Shown: positions 34,501-46,155 of the stretch, piece after piece
Layout: every line of letters starts with the position of its first letter
How positions within the stretch are numbered: position 1 is the stretch's first letter
Source: Diospyros lotus
Taxonomy: Eukaryota; Streptophyta; Magnoliopsida; Ericales; Ebenaceae
Direction of reading: 5' to 3'
NCBI RefSeq assembly: GCF_014633365.1
Contig: NC_068346.1
Location: 17,257,030 to 17,321,029, forward strand
DNA length: 64,000 bases
Program-made: the position numbers and the translations under genes
The notes under the pieces: generated by a model
Seen by the model: only the letters and a program-made list of their open reading frames with translations
Databases searched by the model: none
Told to the model about the DNA's origin: nothing

Positions 34501-34632
34501 TACTGTCTCCTTTTAGAATAGTTATTCTTTCCTTCCAAGATATAGAGCCCATTGTGTTCCTTAGCCACACCAATAATCCTCCCCGTGTCCTTGGCCTAAA
34601 ACTTACACATGTGAGGAGACAAAATAGCAAAG
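31565..34632 (-). pseudogene. Element C pol: integrase, RT, RNase H
   Basis: Reading from 34630 down. Pre-integrase text comes first (RIIGVAKEHNGLYILEGK, RLGHP), then the integrase core (TDNTRDYFNNHLYRYFQQED, PQQNEVAERKMRHLLNVTRT). A proline-rich spacer with KGVRTCTKHLLANYLSYHH follows. RT has EEMRALKKNHTW, DKYKARLVAKGYTQFYGIDY and WKLQQLDVKNVFLHGDLEEE. Copia RNase H ends it (HNPTKDHMTAVRRILSYLK, GNLVSWRSKKQGVVARSNAE, TKHIEINRHFLKEKLDSG). The integrase-RNase H order is that of Ty1/copia. Stops and frame changes lie between pieces, and the RT YVDD box falls in a damaged part around 32500 (complement VDDIV visible). Confidence 0.85.
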
Positions 34633-34992
34633 TGTTGGAAGATAAGGCTTACGATGATAAGGCTTCAAGGAGATAGAGAAGCTAGGAGATAATTATTCCA
34701 GCTATTCAAACACTTATAAATAAGGATAATTCACCCGAGTTATCCCAAGTTATTCTAGCTGTAAATTAGTTAAGTTTTGTTGTAATCTAGTGCTGCAAAT
34801 TAGGAGATATCTTAGGAGAAGAATGAGTAATAGATGTCTTATGTACATAGGAGACTTGTATATTTATTTTTTCAGTGTTAATGGAACAGAGGCACGGTAG
34901 TTCTTATCTTCTCTTACCGAATTTCTTCATGGTATCAAAGCCATAGAATCTTGTGGCATCCCATAAAATAGAGTTCGACGTATAAAGGAACC

Positions 34993-35970
34993 CATGTTCA
35001 ATGGCTGAAGATCTGTCACCTAGTGAGGTTTCTGCATCAACCCCTCTTTCATCAAAAGGTAGCCAAGTTCCAGTGGCTGTAATGGGGTTTGATGGACCTT
35101 CTCTACAGATCACTCTGCATAAGTTGAATGGAACCAATTTCTGAGAGTGGTCCCAATCAGTTATGCTCGTGATCAAGGGAAAAGGTAAGGTAGGCTATTT
35201 AACCGGAGACACGGCGAGGCCTAGTCCTGAATCAGCAAACTATGGAGTTTGGGAAGTTGAGAATGCCATTGTCATGGCATGGCTAATAAATTCGATGGAG
35301 CCAAAGGTTGGAAGGACTTATCTCTTTTATGAGATGACTAGTGAAATATGGAAGGTGGTCTAAGAGATCTATTTAGATCTTGAGAATATGGCCCAAAGCT
35401 TCCAAGTTAGGTCCATGATTCGATCTACAAAGCAAGGTAATAGTTCTGTAACTGAGTATTACAATACTTTGACCGAGTTATGGCAACAGATGGATCTCTT
35501 CCATGAGATTAAGTGGGAATGCTCAATTGATGGAGTGAAGTTTGAAAAAATGGTGGAAAAAGAACGAATATTTGACTTCTTATATGGTCTAAATTCGGAT
35601 TTAGATGAAGTAAAAGGAAGATTACTTGGAACCAAGCCATTTCCCTCTATGAGAGACGTGTTTGCTGAGGTAAGAGGAGAGGAGAGTAGAAAGAAGGTAA
35701 TGCTGCTTGGCCATTCAACAAATGAAAGACTACTTCAAATTTTTCCTTGAATACAACTCGTGGAAGGTTTCCTATTACAACTAAGGGAGAGAACTAGAAA
35801 GATAAACAATGGTGTGACCATTGTAACAAGCCCTACCATACCAGAGAGACCTGCTGGAAGCTGCATGGGAAACCAGCCAATTGGAAACCTGGGAGCCAAA
35901 GAAAGGTGGGACAGTCCGCTTACATGGTGGAATCTAAAAAAGGGACCTCAGTCTCATTCTCTCTAACTCC
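34993..35970 (+). pseudogene. Element D gag
   Basis: From ATGs at 34993/35000 the frame gives MAEDLSPSEVSASTPL and later LQITLHKLNGTNF, then a stop where W is expected. It continues with VMLVIKGKGKVGYLTGD, VMAWLINSMEPKVGRTYLFY, QVRSMIRSTKQGNSSVTEYY and IFDFLYGLNSDLDEVKGRLL. This is the copia Gag type also present in element E, where the same blocks occur at 55903-56634. The CCHC knuckle is degraded at 35800-35880 (CDHCNKPYH-type text in a shifted frame). Gag would coat element RNA. Confidence 0.8.
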
Positions 35971-35995
35971 AGAACAACTAGAAGTCCTCTAACAG

Positions 35996-38765
35996 TTGTT
36001 GAATCAAAACAAGGTCCAAAAGACGACTGAAAGTCCGAACAATAACAACAACTCAGGAGTTCTCTTGGCTAAGCAAGGTAAAATCAGTCATTCTCTATTC
36101 TCTAAAAGGTTATCTACTGGGGTTTGGATCATAGATACTGGTGCTTCAAACCATATGACTGGTGATCTTGGAGTTTTATTAGATTATGAACCTTGTGATC
36201 AGAGTATTACAGTAGTTATTCCTGACGGGACTAAGTCTTTAGTCCAAGGTAGAGGGACAACGTATGTAGCAGGGTTAAGTCTAAAATCCGTGCTTTATGT
36301 GCCTAACTTTAGATATAATCTTCTGTTGGTCAGTAAGATTACTCAAGATAAAAATTGCTCAGTGATTTTTTCTCCCTTCATTGTGTTTTTCAGGACATAT
36401 CTTCGAGGAAGAGGATTGGCAAATCTGAAGAAAAAGGAGGTTTATATCAAATATCAAGGCATGATCACCAAGAGGAATTTAGGTCACTTGTTCAATCCTC
36501 TTTAGCTATCGTTTTTGAAACTATTTTAATGTTATGGCATCAAAGATTAGGACACCCTAGCCTCAAATACCTTAGAGTCTTGTACCCTTTGTCTTTTATC
36601 AATAAAATTCAGAATTTCTCTTGTGAAAATTGTATCCTTGCAAAACAAACTCGAAGTACTCACACCAAGCAAGCCTATAAACCCTCACAACCGTTTCACT
36701 TGATATGTAGTGACATTTGGGGACTAGTAAAAATTCCAAACCTAACAAATACTCGTTGGTTCATCACTTTCATTGATGATCACACACGGGTATGCTGGGT
36801 TTTCTTAATGAAGGACAAGTCTAAAACTTATCTAGTGTTCAGAAAGTTTCATCAAATGGTCGAAAAGGTTTTTCAATCCTCTATTCATTTTTTAAGAACC
36901 GACAATGGCCGAGAATACTTTTCAAACAACTTTGATCATTACCTAAATGAACATGGTATTGTCCACCAAAGTTCTTGTCCCTATAATCCCTAACAAAATG
37001 GGATAGTCGAAAGGAAGAAGTGGCACTTGCTTGAAACAACAAGAGCACTTATGTTCACTTAATCGGTTCCAAACTCCTATTGGGGAGAAGCAATCCTTAC
37101 AACAGCTTATCTAATCAATCGACTCCCCTCAAAAGTCCTTCAATTCAAAACTCCCTTGAATTCTTTCCTCACTATACTAGGGCCTTAAACACTCTCTCTC
37201 CTAAGGTATTTGGATGTACTTCTTTTGTGCATCAAAATCAGCTCAACCAATTCAAACTTGAACCAGAGGCATTGAAATGTGTGTTTGTTGGATATTCCCC
37301 TACTCAGCTAGGATATAAGTGCTATCATCCAATTACAAGAAAATTTATTGTCTCTTGTGATGTTTCCTTCCTTGAGAATAAGCCTTTTTTCTGTGACACT
37401 AAATTCCACAATAACCCAGAAGAGGTTTGGAGTGAAGTCATATCTATGCCTCTTCATCCATCTACTCCTTCACCTACAGATCCTATTTTCAGTCCAGTCC
37501 CTACTACTGCAATTCATCAGCCTAGACCTAAACATTGTTCAACTTCAGAATTGACCTCTCCATTCCTAAATTATCAAGGAGGGAGAGAGAGAGGAGACCG
37601 AGATTCAACAAGGTGATCAAGGCCTACATAAACCTCCTCTTAAGCTTTACTCAAGGAGACCTCCAGCTCTTTAGCCAACCAATCCCTCTAAACTGGAGGT
37701 AAGTCCAAGAAAGATGATCATGAGTGATGATGAAACTCACCAACAACAGCATGAAGATGATCTAAGCATTCCCATTGCCCTAAGAAAAGGAAGAAGGACA
37801 TGCACCAAACATCATATCACAGAATTCCTCGAGTACTTGAAACTATCTCCCTCATATAAGGCATTTACTATCAATCTCGATAACATCTCTATTCCAAAGA
37901 ATATCCATCAAGCCATGCAGGATGAAAGATGGAGAGTGGCTGTTATGGAAGAGATGGCGGCCTTGGAAAAGAATGGCACATGGAAAATCATGGATCTTCC
38001 AGAAGGAAAGAAGGTAGTTGGCAGCAAATGGGTGTTCACATTGAAGTATAAATCAGATGGGAGCCTTGAGAGATACAAGGCCAGGCTGGTTGCACAAGGG
38101 TTTACTCAAACTCAAGGCTTGGATTACGAAGAAACTTTTGCCCTTGTTGCAAAACTAAACTCAATCAGAGTTCTGCTATCCTTGGCAGTAAATTTGGATT
38201 GGAATCTGTATCAATTAGACATCAAAAATGCCTTCCTAAATGGGGAATTGGAAGAGGAGATTTACATGAGGATACCACCAGGATTTGAGATGGATCACAC
38301 TAGAAACAAGGTATTTAAATTGAAAAAATCCCTATACGGACTAAAGCAATCACCTCGTGCTTGGTTTAAGAGGTTAAGCAGATCATACCCTATTTACCAA
38401 GATTGTAGAAGATGGGAAGAGAACAATACTTATTGTCTATATAGACGATATCATCATTACAGGAGACAATCACTTAGAAATTGAAAGGCTAAAGAAGCAA
38501 CTTAGAAAGGCTTTTGAGGTGAAGGAACTCAGGGAACTATAGTACTTTCTAGGATTGGAAGTAATAAGAAGCAAGGAGGGCATCTTTGTATCTTAGAGGA
38601 AATACACTCTAGATTTGCTACAAGAAACTGACAAGCTAAGCTGTAAACTGGCAAGTACGCCTCTAGAGCTTAACTGGAAGAATAGGGAAGAAAAGGCAGA
38701 TTATCAAGTGGACAAAGGGAGGTACTAACGTTTGGTAGGCAAGCTTATTTATCTATGTCATACAA
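35996..38765 (+). pseudogene. Element D pol: protease, integrase, RT
   Basis: Protease has a complete active site, VWIIDTGASNHMTGD (about residue 45 of the 35996 frame). Then come the pre-integrase (LMLWHQRLGHPSLKYLRVL, CENCILAKQTRSTH) and the integrase core (DIWGLVKIP, FITFIDDHTRVCWVFLMKD, FLRTDNGREYFSNNF). The GKEY-like spacer with KCVFVGYSPTQLGYKCYHP follows. RT (37714-38484) reads VMEEMAALEKNGTWKIMDLP, YKARLVAQGFTQTQGLDYEE, YQLDIKNAFLNGELEEEIYM and KSLYGLKQSPRAWF. A frameshift near 38400 puts the YIDD box in another frame. It ends at the LINE junction. Confidence 0.88.
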
Positions 38766-40712
38766 GGTCGAATAACCACAAGCGGGGTTAGGTGAGGAGA
38801 TAAAAGCAAAATTCTGGAAGGACCTAGAGGGACTCATACAAATGATACCAAGAGGAGAGAGAGTGATTATAGGAGGTGACTTAAATGGTCACGTGGGTAG
38901 AGACAGAAACGGCTACAGAGAGGTACATGGAGGGTATGGATTCGGGGAAATTAATAATGAGGGTAAGTCTATTCTAGATTTTGCAATGGCATATGGGCTC
39001 ATCATAACCAATACTAGGTTCAAAAAACGGGACGAACACTTAATCACATATAAAAATGTCACATCAAGCACCCAAATAGATTACTTCCTCATGAGACAAG
39101 AGGACCGGGTATGTTTGTAGGGATTGTAAGGTGATACTGGGAGAGTGTTTGACTACTGAACATAGACTTCTAGTACTTGACATCCAAGTAAGAAATTGGA
39201 AGAGAAAAAATCACATAAAACAAAATCTAAGAATCAGGTGGTGGGATTTAAAAGAAGAGAAACAACTAATCTTCAAAAAAAAATTAAGGGGTAGAAGAGA
39301 ATGGAATGGAGAAGCACAGACAAACCAAATGTGGAGAGAAATGGCTAATGCCCTGAGAAACACAACAAAGGTAGTGCTTGGAGAGACAAATGGTAGAGCC
39401 CCTAACCTTAAGGAGTCTTGGTGGTAGAATGAAGAAGTGCAATTGAAAATTAAAAATAAGAAAAATTGCTATAAGGCTGTATATCAGTGCAACAATGAAG
39501 AAAATAAAAAAAATTATAAAGAATCAAAAAAGGCAGCAAAAAAAGCTGTTAGTGAAGCAAGGTCAAAAGCATACGAGAATCTATATAAACGACTTGATAC
39601 AAAAGATGGAGAAAGGGATATATATAAATTAGCTAAAGCAAGAGAAAGAAAAACAAGGGATTTAAATCAAGTGAAATGCATAAAAGATGAAAATCAAAAT
39701 GTATTAGTGAATGAGAGAGCAATTAAGGAGAGATGGAAGGAGTATTTCACAAAATTATTCAATGATAATGGCGACACAAGAGTTAGGTTGGGACATCTTA
39801 GTAACTCCTAAGGGAACGTGAGCTATACATTTTATCGACGCATAAGTCCAAATGAAATAAGGCAAGCATTAAAAAAGATGAAAAATCAAGGCGGTAGGAC
39901 CGGATAATATACCAATAGAAGCATGGAAATGCATGGGAGAAGAGGGTATTTTCTAACTAACGAAATTATTTAACGCGATTCTTAAATAAAAAAAGATGCC
40001 AGATGAGTGGAGGAAGAGTACTTTGGTCCCTATATATAAGAACAAAGGAGATGTTCAAAACTGTGAAAATTACAGAGGAATTAAGTTAATGAGCCATACC
40101 ATGAAACTCTGGGAGAGAGTAATAGAGTAGAGGCTCAGAAAAGAAACAGAGGTCTCAGAAAATCAGTTTGGTTTCATGCTCGGTAGGTCAACAATGGAAG
40201 CTATATACCTACTGAGGCGCCTAATGGAAAGGTATCTGGATCATCAGAAGGACCTACATATGGTGTTTATAGATCTAGAAAAGGCCTATGATAGGGTCCC
40301 TAGAAAAGTATTATGGAGGGTTTTAGAGAAGAAAGGAGTCCGAATAGCCTATATACAAGCCCTTAAGGACATGTATCATGGTGCAGAGACAAGGGTCAGA
40401 ACATGCGGAGGGGATACTGAACCGTTTAAAATTACAATAGGATTGCATCAAGGTTTTGCACTAAGTCCATACTTATTTGCTTTAGTAATGGATGAACTCA
40501 CTAAAGATATTCAGACAGAGGTGCCATGGTGTATGCTATTTGCAGACGACAGTGTTGGTGGATGAAACAAAAGAAGGAGTGAACACTAAGCTTGAGTTAT
40601 GGAGAAACAATTTAGAATCTAAGGGATTTAAATTAAGCAGAAAGAAAATAGAATATATGGAATGTAAATTTAGTAAGAATGCAAGAGTGGATGATGTTAT
40701 AATAAAATTGGA
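38766..40712 (+). mobile_element. RTE-type LINE fragment, truncated at both ends
   Basis: Frames give the C-terminal half of an apurinic-type endonuclease: RGERVIIGGDLNGHVGRDRN, GKSILDFAMAYGLIITNTRF, QIDYFLMR. A basic linker follows, with KKAAKKAVSEARSKAYENLY. RT has [59 protein letters not shown] and MLFADDS, the usual non-LTR RT blocks including the FADD catalytic box, then KGFKLSRKKIEYMECKFS. The pairing of this endonuclease with this RT is typical of plant RTE elements. The endonuclease N-terminus and everything after KLED are missing; there is no poly-A or 3' repeat tail. It joins D on the left and the element C protease on the right. Frameshifts and stops are present. Confidence 0.85.
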
Positions 40713-42400
40713 AGACTTGTTGTAAAACTTGGAACATGAAGGACTTGATTAAGTGGTAGCCAAGGGTTAAAAAGAACGCTACCTTTTCTAGAAATAGGAA
40801 TAGAGGCTCCATTTGCAATGGTAATTTGTTTAGTGGTTTCAAGGGTTTCATAGGTTTCGAAAACATGGAGCTGAAAAAGTCTCACAGGTTAGGGTTTTAC
40901 CTTGCTGCACCAGTGAGTAGGATTGTAACGACTCGTTACCAGGGTTCGAATTTTGTGGCATTTAAATGTGTTTGGTGTGTGTTTGTAGGGTGTAAGCGGT
41001 GGAGGTGGTTGCAGGCAGCAATTGTCGACTGATTGAGGAATCTTTCAATAGATTGCATTGAATCTATTAACTGATTGAAGGAACTGTCGACAGATTGCTA
41101 GAATCTGTTGACCAATTGTTACTGGGTTCAGCTTCCCAGGCCTCTTTCAGGTCGATTAGGCGGTGGTGGAGCTCGGTTGGTGTCTTCTAGAAGGTTTTGG
41201 CTCGTGTTAGGACCTTTCTATAACATCTAAGGGGCGGCTATATAAATAGAGAGAAGAGAAGAGAAAGGGAGGAAGCAATCAACCGAGAGAAATTGAGAGA
41301 AAGAAAGGAGGGAAAGAAGAAGAAAAGGAAGAGAAGAAGGAGGCAGCAGCTTAAGGCAATTCCTCCTCTGTTTAAGGCAAGTTCTTTCCTCTTTTGTAAG
41401 CACCTAACCTAAAACTTGGCCTTGGTATATCTTCTTCTAGCTTTTAAATCCATAAGTTCAAATGAGCCTTGTTTTGGGATATTCTTGAGTCTCTTGATGT
41501 GTTTTGTTCTATTTGGCCGAGAAGGGCTTATATCACCCCTCCATTCTTGTGGAATGATGCCTTACCTTGATGGGGTAGGTTCTAGATGGGTGGATGGTTG
41601 GTTGATGAATTTTGGTGTCTTCGTATGTTGTTTGGGTTGTTGGATACAGGCGTTGTCAACCGATTGGGCAAGGCTGTCGATCGTTTGGTGTTGTGGGAGG
41701 AAACTATCGACCAATGGCTGGCAAACTTCCGACCGTTTTGCCCCTGAGATACAAATTGTCAAACGATGCTTGAGAGTCGGTTGACCGATCTTGCCATGTT
41801 TTTATTTTACAGCATGTTAATGTGATCTTGGGGGGTCGGGTTTGCATCTGGGGGGTCACATGCTATGAATGCTTGGGCATGGGCATGTTAGAATAATTAG
41901 GGTTGTGCACGAGCATTGTACTACTATATAGGCGAAGCATGGCTTGATGACTGGTTTTATGGGGGCCTTGACCTTGGAGTTTGTTTGCGGAACTGTCTCT
42001 CATATCTCCTTTGTTGTGCTCAAGAACATAAAATTCTTGCTGATTTCTGGCTACATAGCACTCCACAGCCAAGACATGATGCGGGAGTCTTCCACATCCT
42101 AGGCTGTGAAGGCTGGATTTGCCTCATTTGGTGGAAATCTTGTTAGGTGGTTGCCTTTCCCGCCACCTTTGGGAAACGTCTTGATAAGTTGAACTCATTG
42201 AAGATAATTCTTACCGTCTAACGAATAGGATTGATGAACACTAGGTAATTCACCAGGTACATTGGATTGATCAACTGGAATTACATCTCCAGATGTTATG
42301 GTAGGGGCAACAACTTCATAGGTTTCAGACATGATCTCCGGACAAGTTGAAAGAAGCAATAAAGGCTTTGATGAAAGAAGAGGAGCTTTAGATAGAACGA
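40713..42400 (-). pseudogene. Element C gag and protease, interrupted
   Basis: Reading from 42335 down: MSETYEVVAPTITSGDVIPV, YSLDGKNYLQ, then gag text DVEDSRIMSWLW and ISKNFMFLSTTKEIWETV (42000-42130). This is followed by a foreign insert at about 41900-40925. The protease begins near 40924 with ILLTGAAR where ILDTGAA is expected, so the catalytic Asp is lost. It continues TIANGASIPISRKGSVLF and LHVPSFTTSL, up to the LINE junction. The product would be the particle protein and the polyprotein-cutting enzyme. Both are broken. Confidence 0.7.
40925..41900 (+). mobile_element. Chromovirus-type LTR-like insert in element C
   Basis: It begins TGTAACGACTCGTTACC, the TGTAACG..CG style of chromovirus LTR starts, immediately after the element C protease start. 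It has TATATAAATAGAG at 41240 as a likely TATA box, a long purine stretch (41260-41345) and several (C/T)GTCGAC motifs. No coding domain is seen. The right edge and TSD were not found; ORFs inside (41416-41784) are not recognisable. Confidence 0.45.
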
Positions 42401-42458
42401 AGAAGGGTTTGTGCAATAAAGGCACTAGGGTTTTAGGCGTATCAGGCCTAGTTCGAGT

Positions 42459-42470
42459 GCTATAATACCA
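42459..42470 (-). other. Primer binding site of element C, degraded
   Basis: The complement reads TGGTATTATAGC, two changes from the TGGTATCAGAGC initiator-Met site, directly abutting the 5' LTR at 42471. Confidence 0.7.
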
Positions 42471-42844
42471 TGTAGAGGAAAAGAATACTTCTCCTTTCTT
42501 AATTATTCCAATATACACGAGCAAGGTCCTCTTATAGAGGATAGGAACGACCCAAAAAGAAACTATTCAAATTTAGAAACACTAGACGCTATAAACATTC
42601 CATCTACAAACACTACCAAAAAAACATATATACATTTTTAAGAAAGCTATAGTAATAAGAAAGTTTCCTAAGTTTAACTTAGGAAACTTCTTAATCTATC
42701 AAGGCCCTCTTTGATTGATCTACTGCTCCTTGATTAGCCAACCGTCAATCGGATTGATATGGTAAGCTACTATTATGCACACGTACACATAGATCCCCAT
42801 ATATCATGAATATACCAGCTCCTATAATCCCACTATTCACAACA
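42471..42844 (-). mobile_element. 5' LTR of element C
   Basis: Direct repeat of 31187-31557, ending at CACAACA (42844), next to the TTTCG flank. Confidence 0.88.
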
Positions 42845-42849
42845 TTTCG

Positions 42850-44846
42850 TTGTCTTTCTCGAGGTCTCAAGCTTGTTCCCTATAGCCCTCAAGATCTCTC
42901 ACCTTATGCTCAAGTCGGCTTTGTTTTGCTCGAAGACAGATGCCTTCGTCAGTCTATTTTTGCTGGTCAGCTTCAGCTCGAGCAAGGTTGGCCCGCGCGT
43001 TAGCAGTGGCCACGACTTGTCTTTGTACGCTCTGCATAACAACAATAGCATGTTAGTCCTAAAGTATCATTCTAGCCAAAGTAGCTAAGCTAAGTGATAC
43101 GTACCTCAACCAAGTATCGTTATGTGATGTCCAAGCCTTTTGATGTGCGCCTCATGAATTCTCGTTCGTTGCGTGGCAACACCGTGGCTTAGATAAGCCT
43201 TGCCCCCATACCGGGTTCTATCACCAAGTCCATGTCGAGTACTCTTGGGCACACTTGAATTTCATGCCTTTTCAGCTGCTGATGTGGGAGAGGGGCCCTT
43301 CATGAATGGGGCCCATGGCTGGAAGCAGGGGCAGATGCGCTCGAGACTCCGTCTCCAACTCCCATCGAGGCGGGCATTCTATTCACCAAGGGAGTGGAAG
43401 TCGGCAGACAACCTAGTGTTGGCTGTGGTATCTTTCCAACTAGGCTTGCTCAAGCTAAGCCCTTGCTTCCTTAACTTCCGCCTCAACTGCGGCCTTGGCC
43501 CTAGCCGCCACCAAAGTTGCTTGTGTGCCCAGACTTAGTGGAGAAGGCAGCTAGGGAAAATCTCCTTGCTCATGAGCTCCCCCATAAGCCTATGAGAACA
43601 ATGGCACTGGCGGACAGATGATTGGAGGAAGGTCGAGCGGATCGACCGCTATTGATTTTGCCAAGGCCCCCGTGTCGCTTGCGCCCTCTCCTTCTACCCT
43701 GGCTCTTTTGCCCCTTCGAGCCAAGGGCACCTCTCCTTCTTCAGTCTCCTCGAAGTTAAAGGTGTGCCCGGGTTGTTGAAGTCGTTCCATTCGCAATTGC
43801 CTCTCCTCTAGCCTTGGCCATCTTAGCCATCCCAATCCTCTGAAATTGCTCCATTTTTGCAAATGGCAAAAATAACAAATCATTAGTACATTCTAATAGC
43901 AAAGAAGCCAAAAGTGATTAAATAAAAAGAAAAGATTGGGTAAGGTAAGCACCCTCAGAGTTCGTCTCCCCCTCACACCCTTCTTCTTCCTCCTCTCCCA
44001 CTTCATCATCGTCTCCCTCTTCTTCTACCTCTTCTTCATCTTTTTCTTCCTCTTCCTCCTCCTCCCCTTCTTCTATGCAAGGTTCCTGGGGAGCAATCCT
44101 CCTAGGTCTTGCCAGCTCCAAAGGCCTAGCCTCTTAGGTTGTAGATCTCGACCAGCCAGCACTCTCGTCCCCCTCTATCTCAACTGTCATCCATCTCGCC
44201 TAAATTAGGCATTCATCAACCAGTAGGTCGGCCAAGACCACTGGACCTCCTTGGGCCAATTTGTTGATATCCGCTCGGTGTTCCCTCACCATTGTCTTCA
44301 CGTCTGGCCACTTACGCACATTTTTCCCCATAGCTGCAATGCGCCAGAATCGCGGTGCCTTTTAACTTAGAGGTGGTCGGACCACTAACCGCCTATTTTC
44401 AAAGCCTTCCACCTTTTATGGCATGCCCTTGAATAGTTTCACCTTATTGATTGTATTTTTCCTAATAAAGCGATCGTAGGCTCTACCTTGCGCTCTTTGC
44501 ATAAGGCAAAAAATCCTACTAACACTGCCCAACCATTTGGGTGTAGCTGGGTTGGTGTTAGTATCTATTCCATTAGAAATTGCAACCCAAATGGGTGCAG
44601 CGGTAGTCTGAGTCCTGCCCTCAAACTATCAATATGGATCGCCACCTCAGTGTATTCAACAGTGGCCGTGAATTCATTCTTACTAGGTTTCCTTGGCAAC
44701 TATAAGGTCGAGATACTAAATGCTTGCGCAAAACCTCCAACATTCCTACTCCTCAAAACTGACGGTTGCAATCTTGGAGATATAATTATCCTAGCTGCAC
44801 CAGACATGCCCTCTTGTGGCTTGGGAATTGGATTAGAAGAAGCCAT
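42850..44846 (-). pseudogene. Element B antisense ORF, N-terminal and middle part (Transposase_28-like)
   Basis: Minus-strand reading starts at the ATG at 44846: MASSNPIPKPQEGMSGAARI. About 80 residues on it gives VAIHIDSLRAGLRLPLHPFG and LHPNGWAVLVGFFALCKE. The 'F/L-HPF....LQLHPNGW..L.GF..L' pattern is that of the plant 'putative gypsy type transposon' family (Pfam Transposase_28, from memory). Next come an acidic run (43918-44121, mostly Glu/Asp), a basic patch ARRGKRARVEGEGAS (about 43710-43730), and Ala/Glu-rich coiled-coil-like text to 42850. There the frame is cut by element C and continues at 31186-30560. Stops occur, for example after SISTL. Its function in Tat elements is not known. 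Confidence 0.6.
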
Positions 44847-45258
44847 GCTTTACGTTTGGGATAATCCTCGGAAGGGCAGTCTTCAAAAGAGTCTTAAAGT
44901 CTTCAAAAGAGTCTTAAAGTCTTCGGAAGACTCCATGCACTTTGTGCAGTCTTTGGGTGAGTCAGAAGAGTCTTCGGGTGCTCCGGATGCCAACAAAGTC
45001 TTCAGGTAACTCAAGGTAGAAGGTGTGACCCACATGGGACCACCATTATTTATAGTTGCGTCTTTGGAAGACGAATCGTCATGTTATCATTACGTGCGTG
45101 TGAGCCTAGTCATCCAAAGATGTCTTCCAATGACTCAAGCTAGTGCAAATTTTCTCTAAACCTGGCCAATCTGCTTACCTGTCTTTGGGAGACTCAACAC
45201 CTGGAGACATTATACTATTCCCTTTGCCTGGCAACCAAAGGTAAGAGTGGGGAGCCAT

Positions 45259-46155
45259 TGTTGTGGGATAACCTAGCAAAACCTAACCAATCCTGAAGTA
45301 TCAAAGGAGGTCGAAGACTCGAAAGATCCCGAAGAGTCTCCTGGGTATAGTCATCCGATGACTCCGAAGAGTCTTCGGGGGTAAAAATTCCCTTGAAATC
45401 CCCTTAATCCCGAAGAGTCTTTGGGGGAGTCTCGTCCGAGGTATACTCTTCGAGGGCATCCCATCCCGAAAGGTACCTTTAAGCCCTCCTGCCTCATCCA
45501 CAGACTATTCACCCGAAGAGTCGGGCCACCCGCCTATGTCACGTGTCTTGCCTTTCCAGGTGACCTAATGCTCGAAGCCTATAAATACCCCTTGGATTTG
45601 TTCCCTCGAGATCCAAATCTTGCACTTGAAGACCCAGACCTAACTCTTTAGATCCAAACCCATTTGAAGACACACGTCCGAAGATTCACACACATAACCC
45701 ATACTCATTCTACCTTCTGCATCATGACATCGTCTAACTTTGGCATCGAAGGGCCCGCACGGGAGAGTTTCCCGTGTGCCTTCTAACTGTTCTTGTGTCG
45801 TAGATATCCTAAAGATCCATCTGAAGACAGTAAGGCAATAGCACCTCTCGGAGACTCCTCAACTCTCTTGGAGCTAACCCATCTAAAGACAAACCCAACC
45901 ATAGCCTTCGGGGATCCACCCTCCTTAAGACTCTATGGACTATCAATCGTTCGAAGACTCGGGGCATTCATCTCGCTCTCCCAGACAATTGATCAAGCCT
46001 AGCCTTATGAACTCTACTCTCCTGGACAGCGGATTGAGCCAGACACTTGCTAGTGCCACTTACCAGCATAGACGTTACTCTTGACTTTCTCACTAGACTC
46101 TGCTGAGCTATTTCTTAAGACAAACAAATTTAATTGTTGTATCCTTGCAACAATA
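45259..46155 (+). mobile_element. 3' LTR of element B
   Basis: It matches 20047-20919 along its length, starting TGTTGTGGGATAACCTAGC. GTGGGGAGCCAT just before it may be the polypurine tract. CCTATAAATACCCC at about 45580 matches the TATA region of the 5' copy. It is followed by TSD GGTTT. Confidence 0.88.

Larger units (their letters stand above)
34633..38765 (+). mobile_element. Element D: Ty1/copia, 3' half missing, inserted in C
   Basis: The 5' LTR (34633-34929, TGTTGGAAG...TTTCTTCA) is followed directly by primer site TGGTATCAAAGCC at 34930-34942. Plus-strand gag, protease, integrase and RT follow. Homology stops in the RT-RNase H connection (ending LVGKLIYLCHTR at about 38765), where LINE sequence begins. 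No 3' LTR is found, so no TSD can be shown. D splits element C between its protease and integrase. Confidence 0.8.
31187..42844 (-). mobile_element. Element C: Ty1/copia, minus strand, TSD TTTCA/TTTCG
   Basis: LTRs at 31187-31557 (3') and 42471-42844 (5') match closely and end in TG..CA form, read on the minus strand as TGTTGTGAATAG...CTCTACA. The low copy has TATAGAG for TGTAGAG. Flanks are TTTCA (31182-31186) and TTTCG (42845-42849), a duplication with one change. The primer site next to the 5' LTR (42459-42470) is a degraded tRNA-iMet type. The interior has gag, protease, integrase, RT and RNase H in copia order, interrupted by D plus the LINE (34633-40712) and by an LTR-like insert (about 40925-41900). 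Confidence 0.85.

Noticed and set aside
41416..41784. 122-residue plus ORF
   Set aside because: No recognisable domain, inside an LTR-like insert with TATA box and motif array; open by chance.
43918..44208. Hydrophobic 90-residue plus ORF (FFFLLSHFIIVSLFFYLF)
   Set aside because: It is the complement of the Glu/Asp-rich run of the element B antisense ORF, a frame shadow and not a membrane protein.
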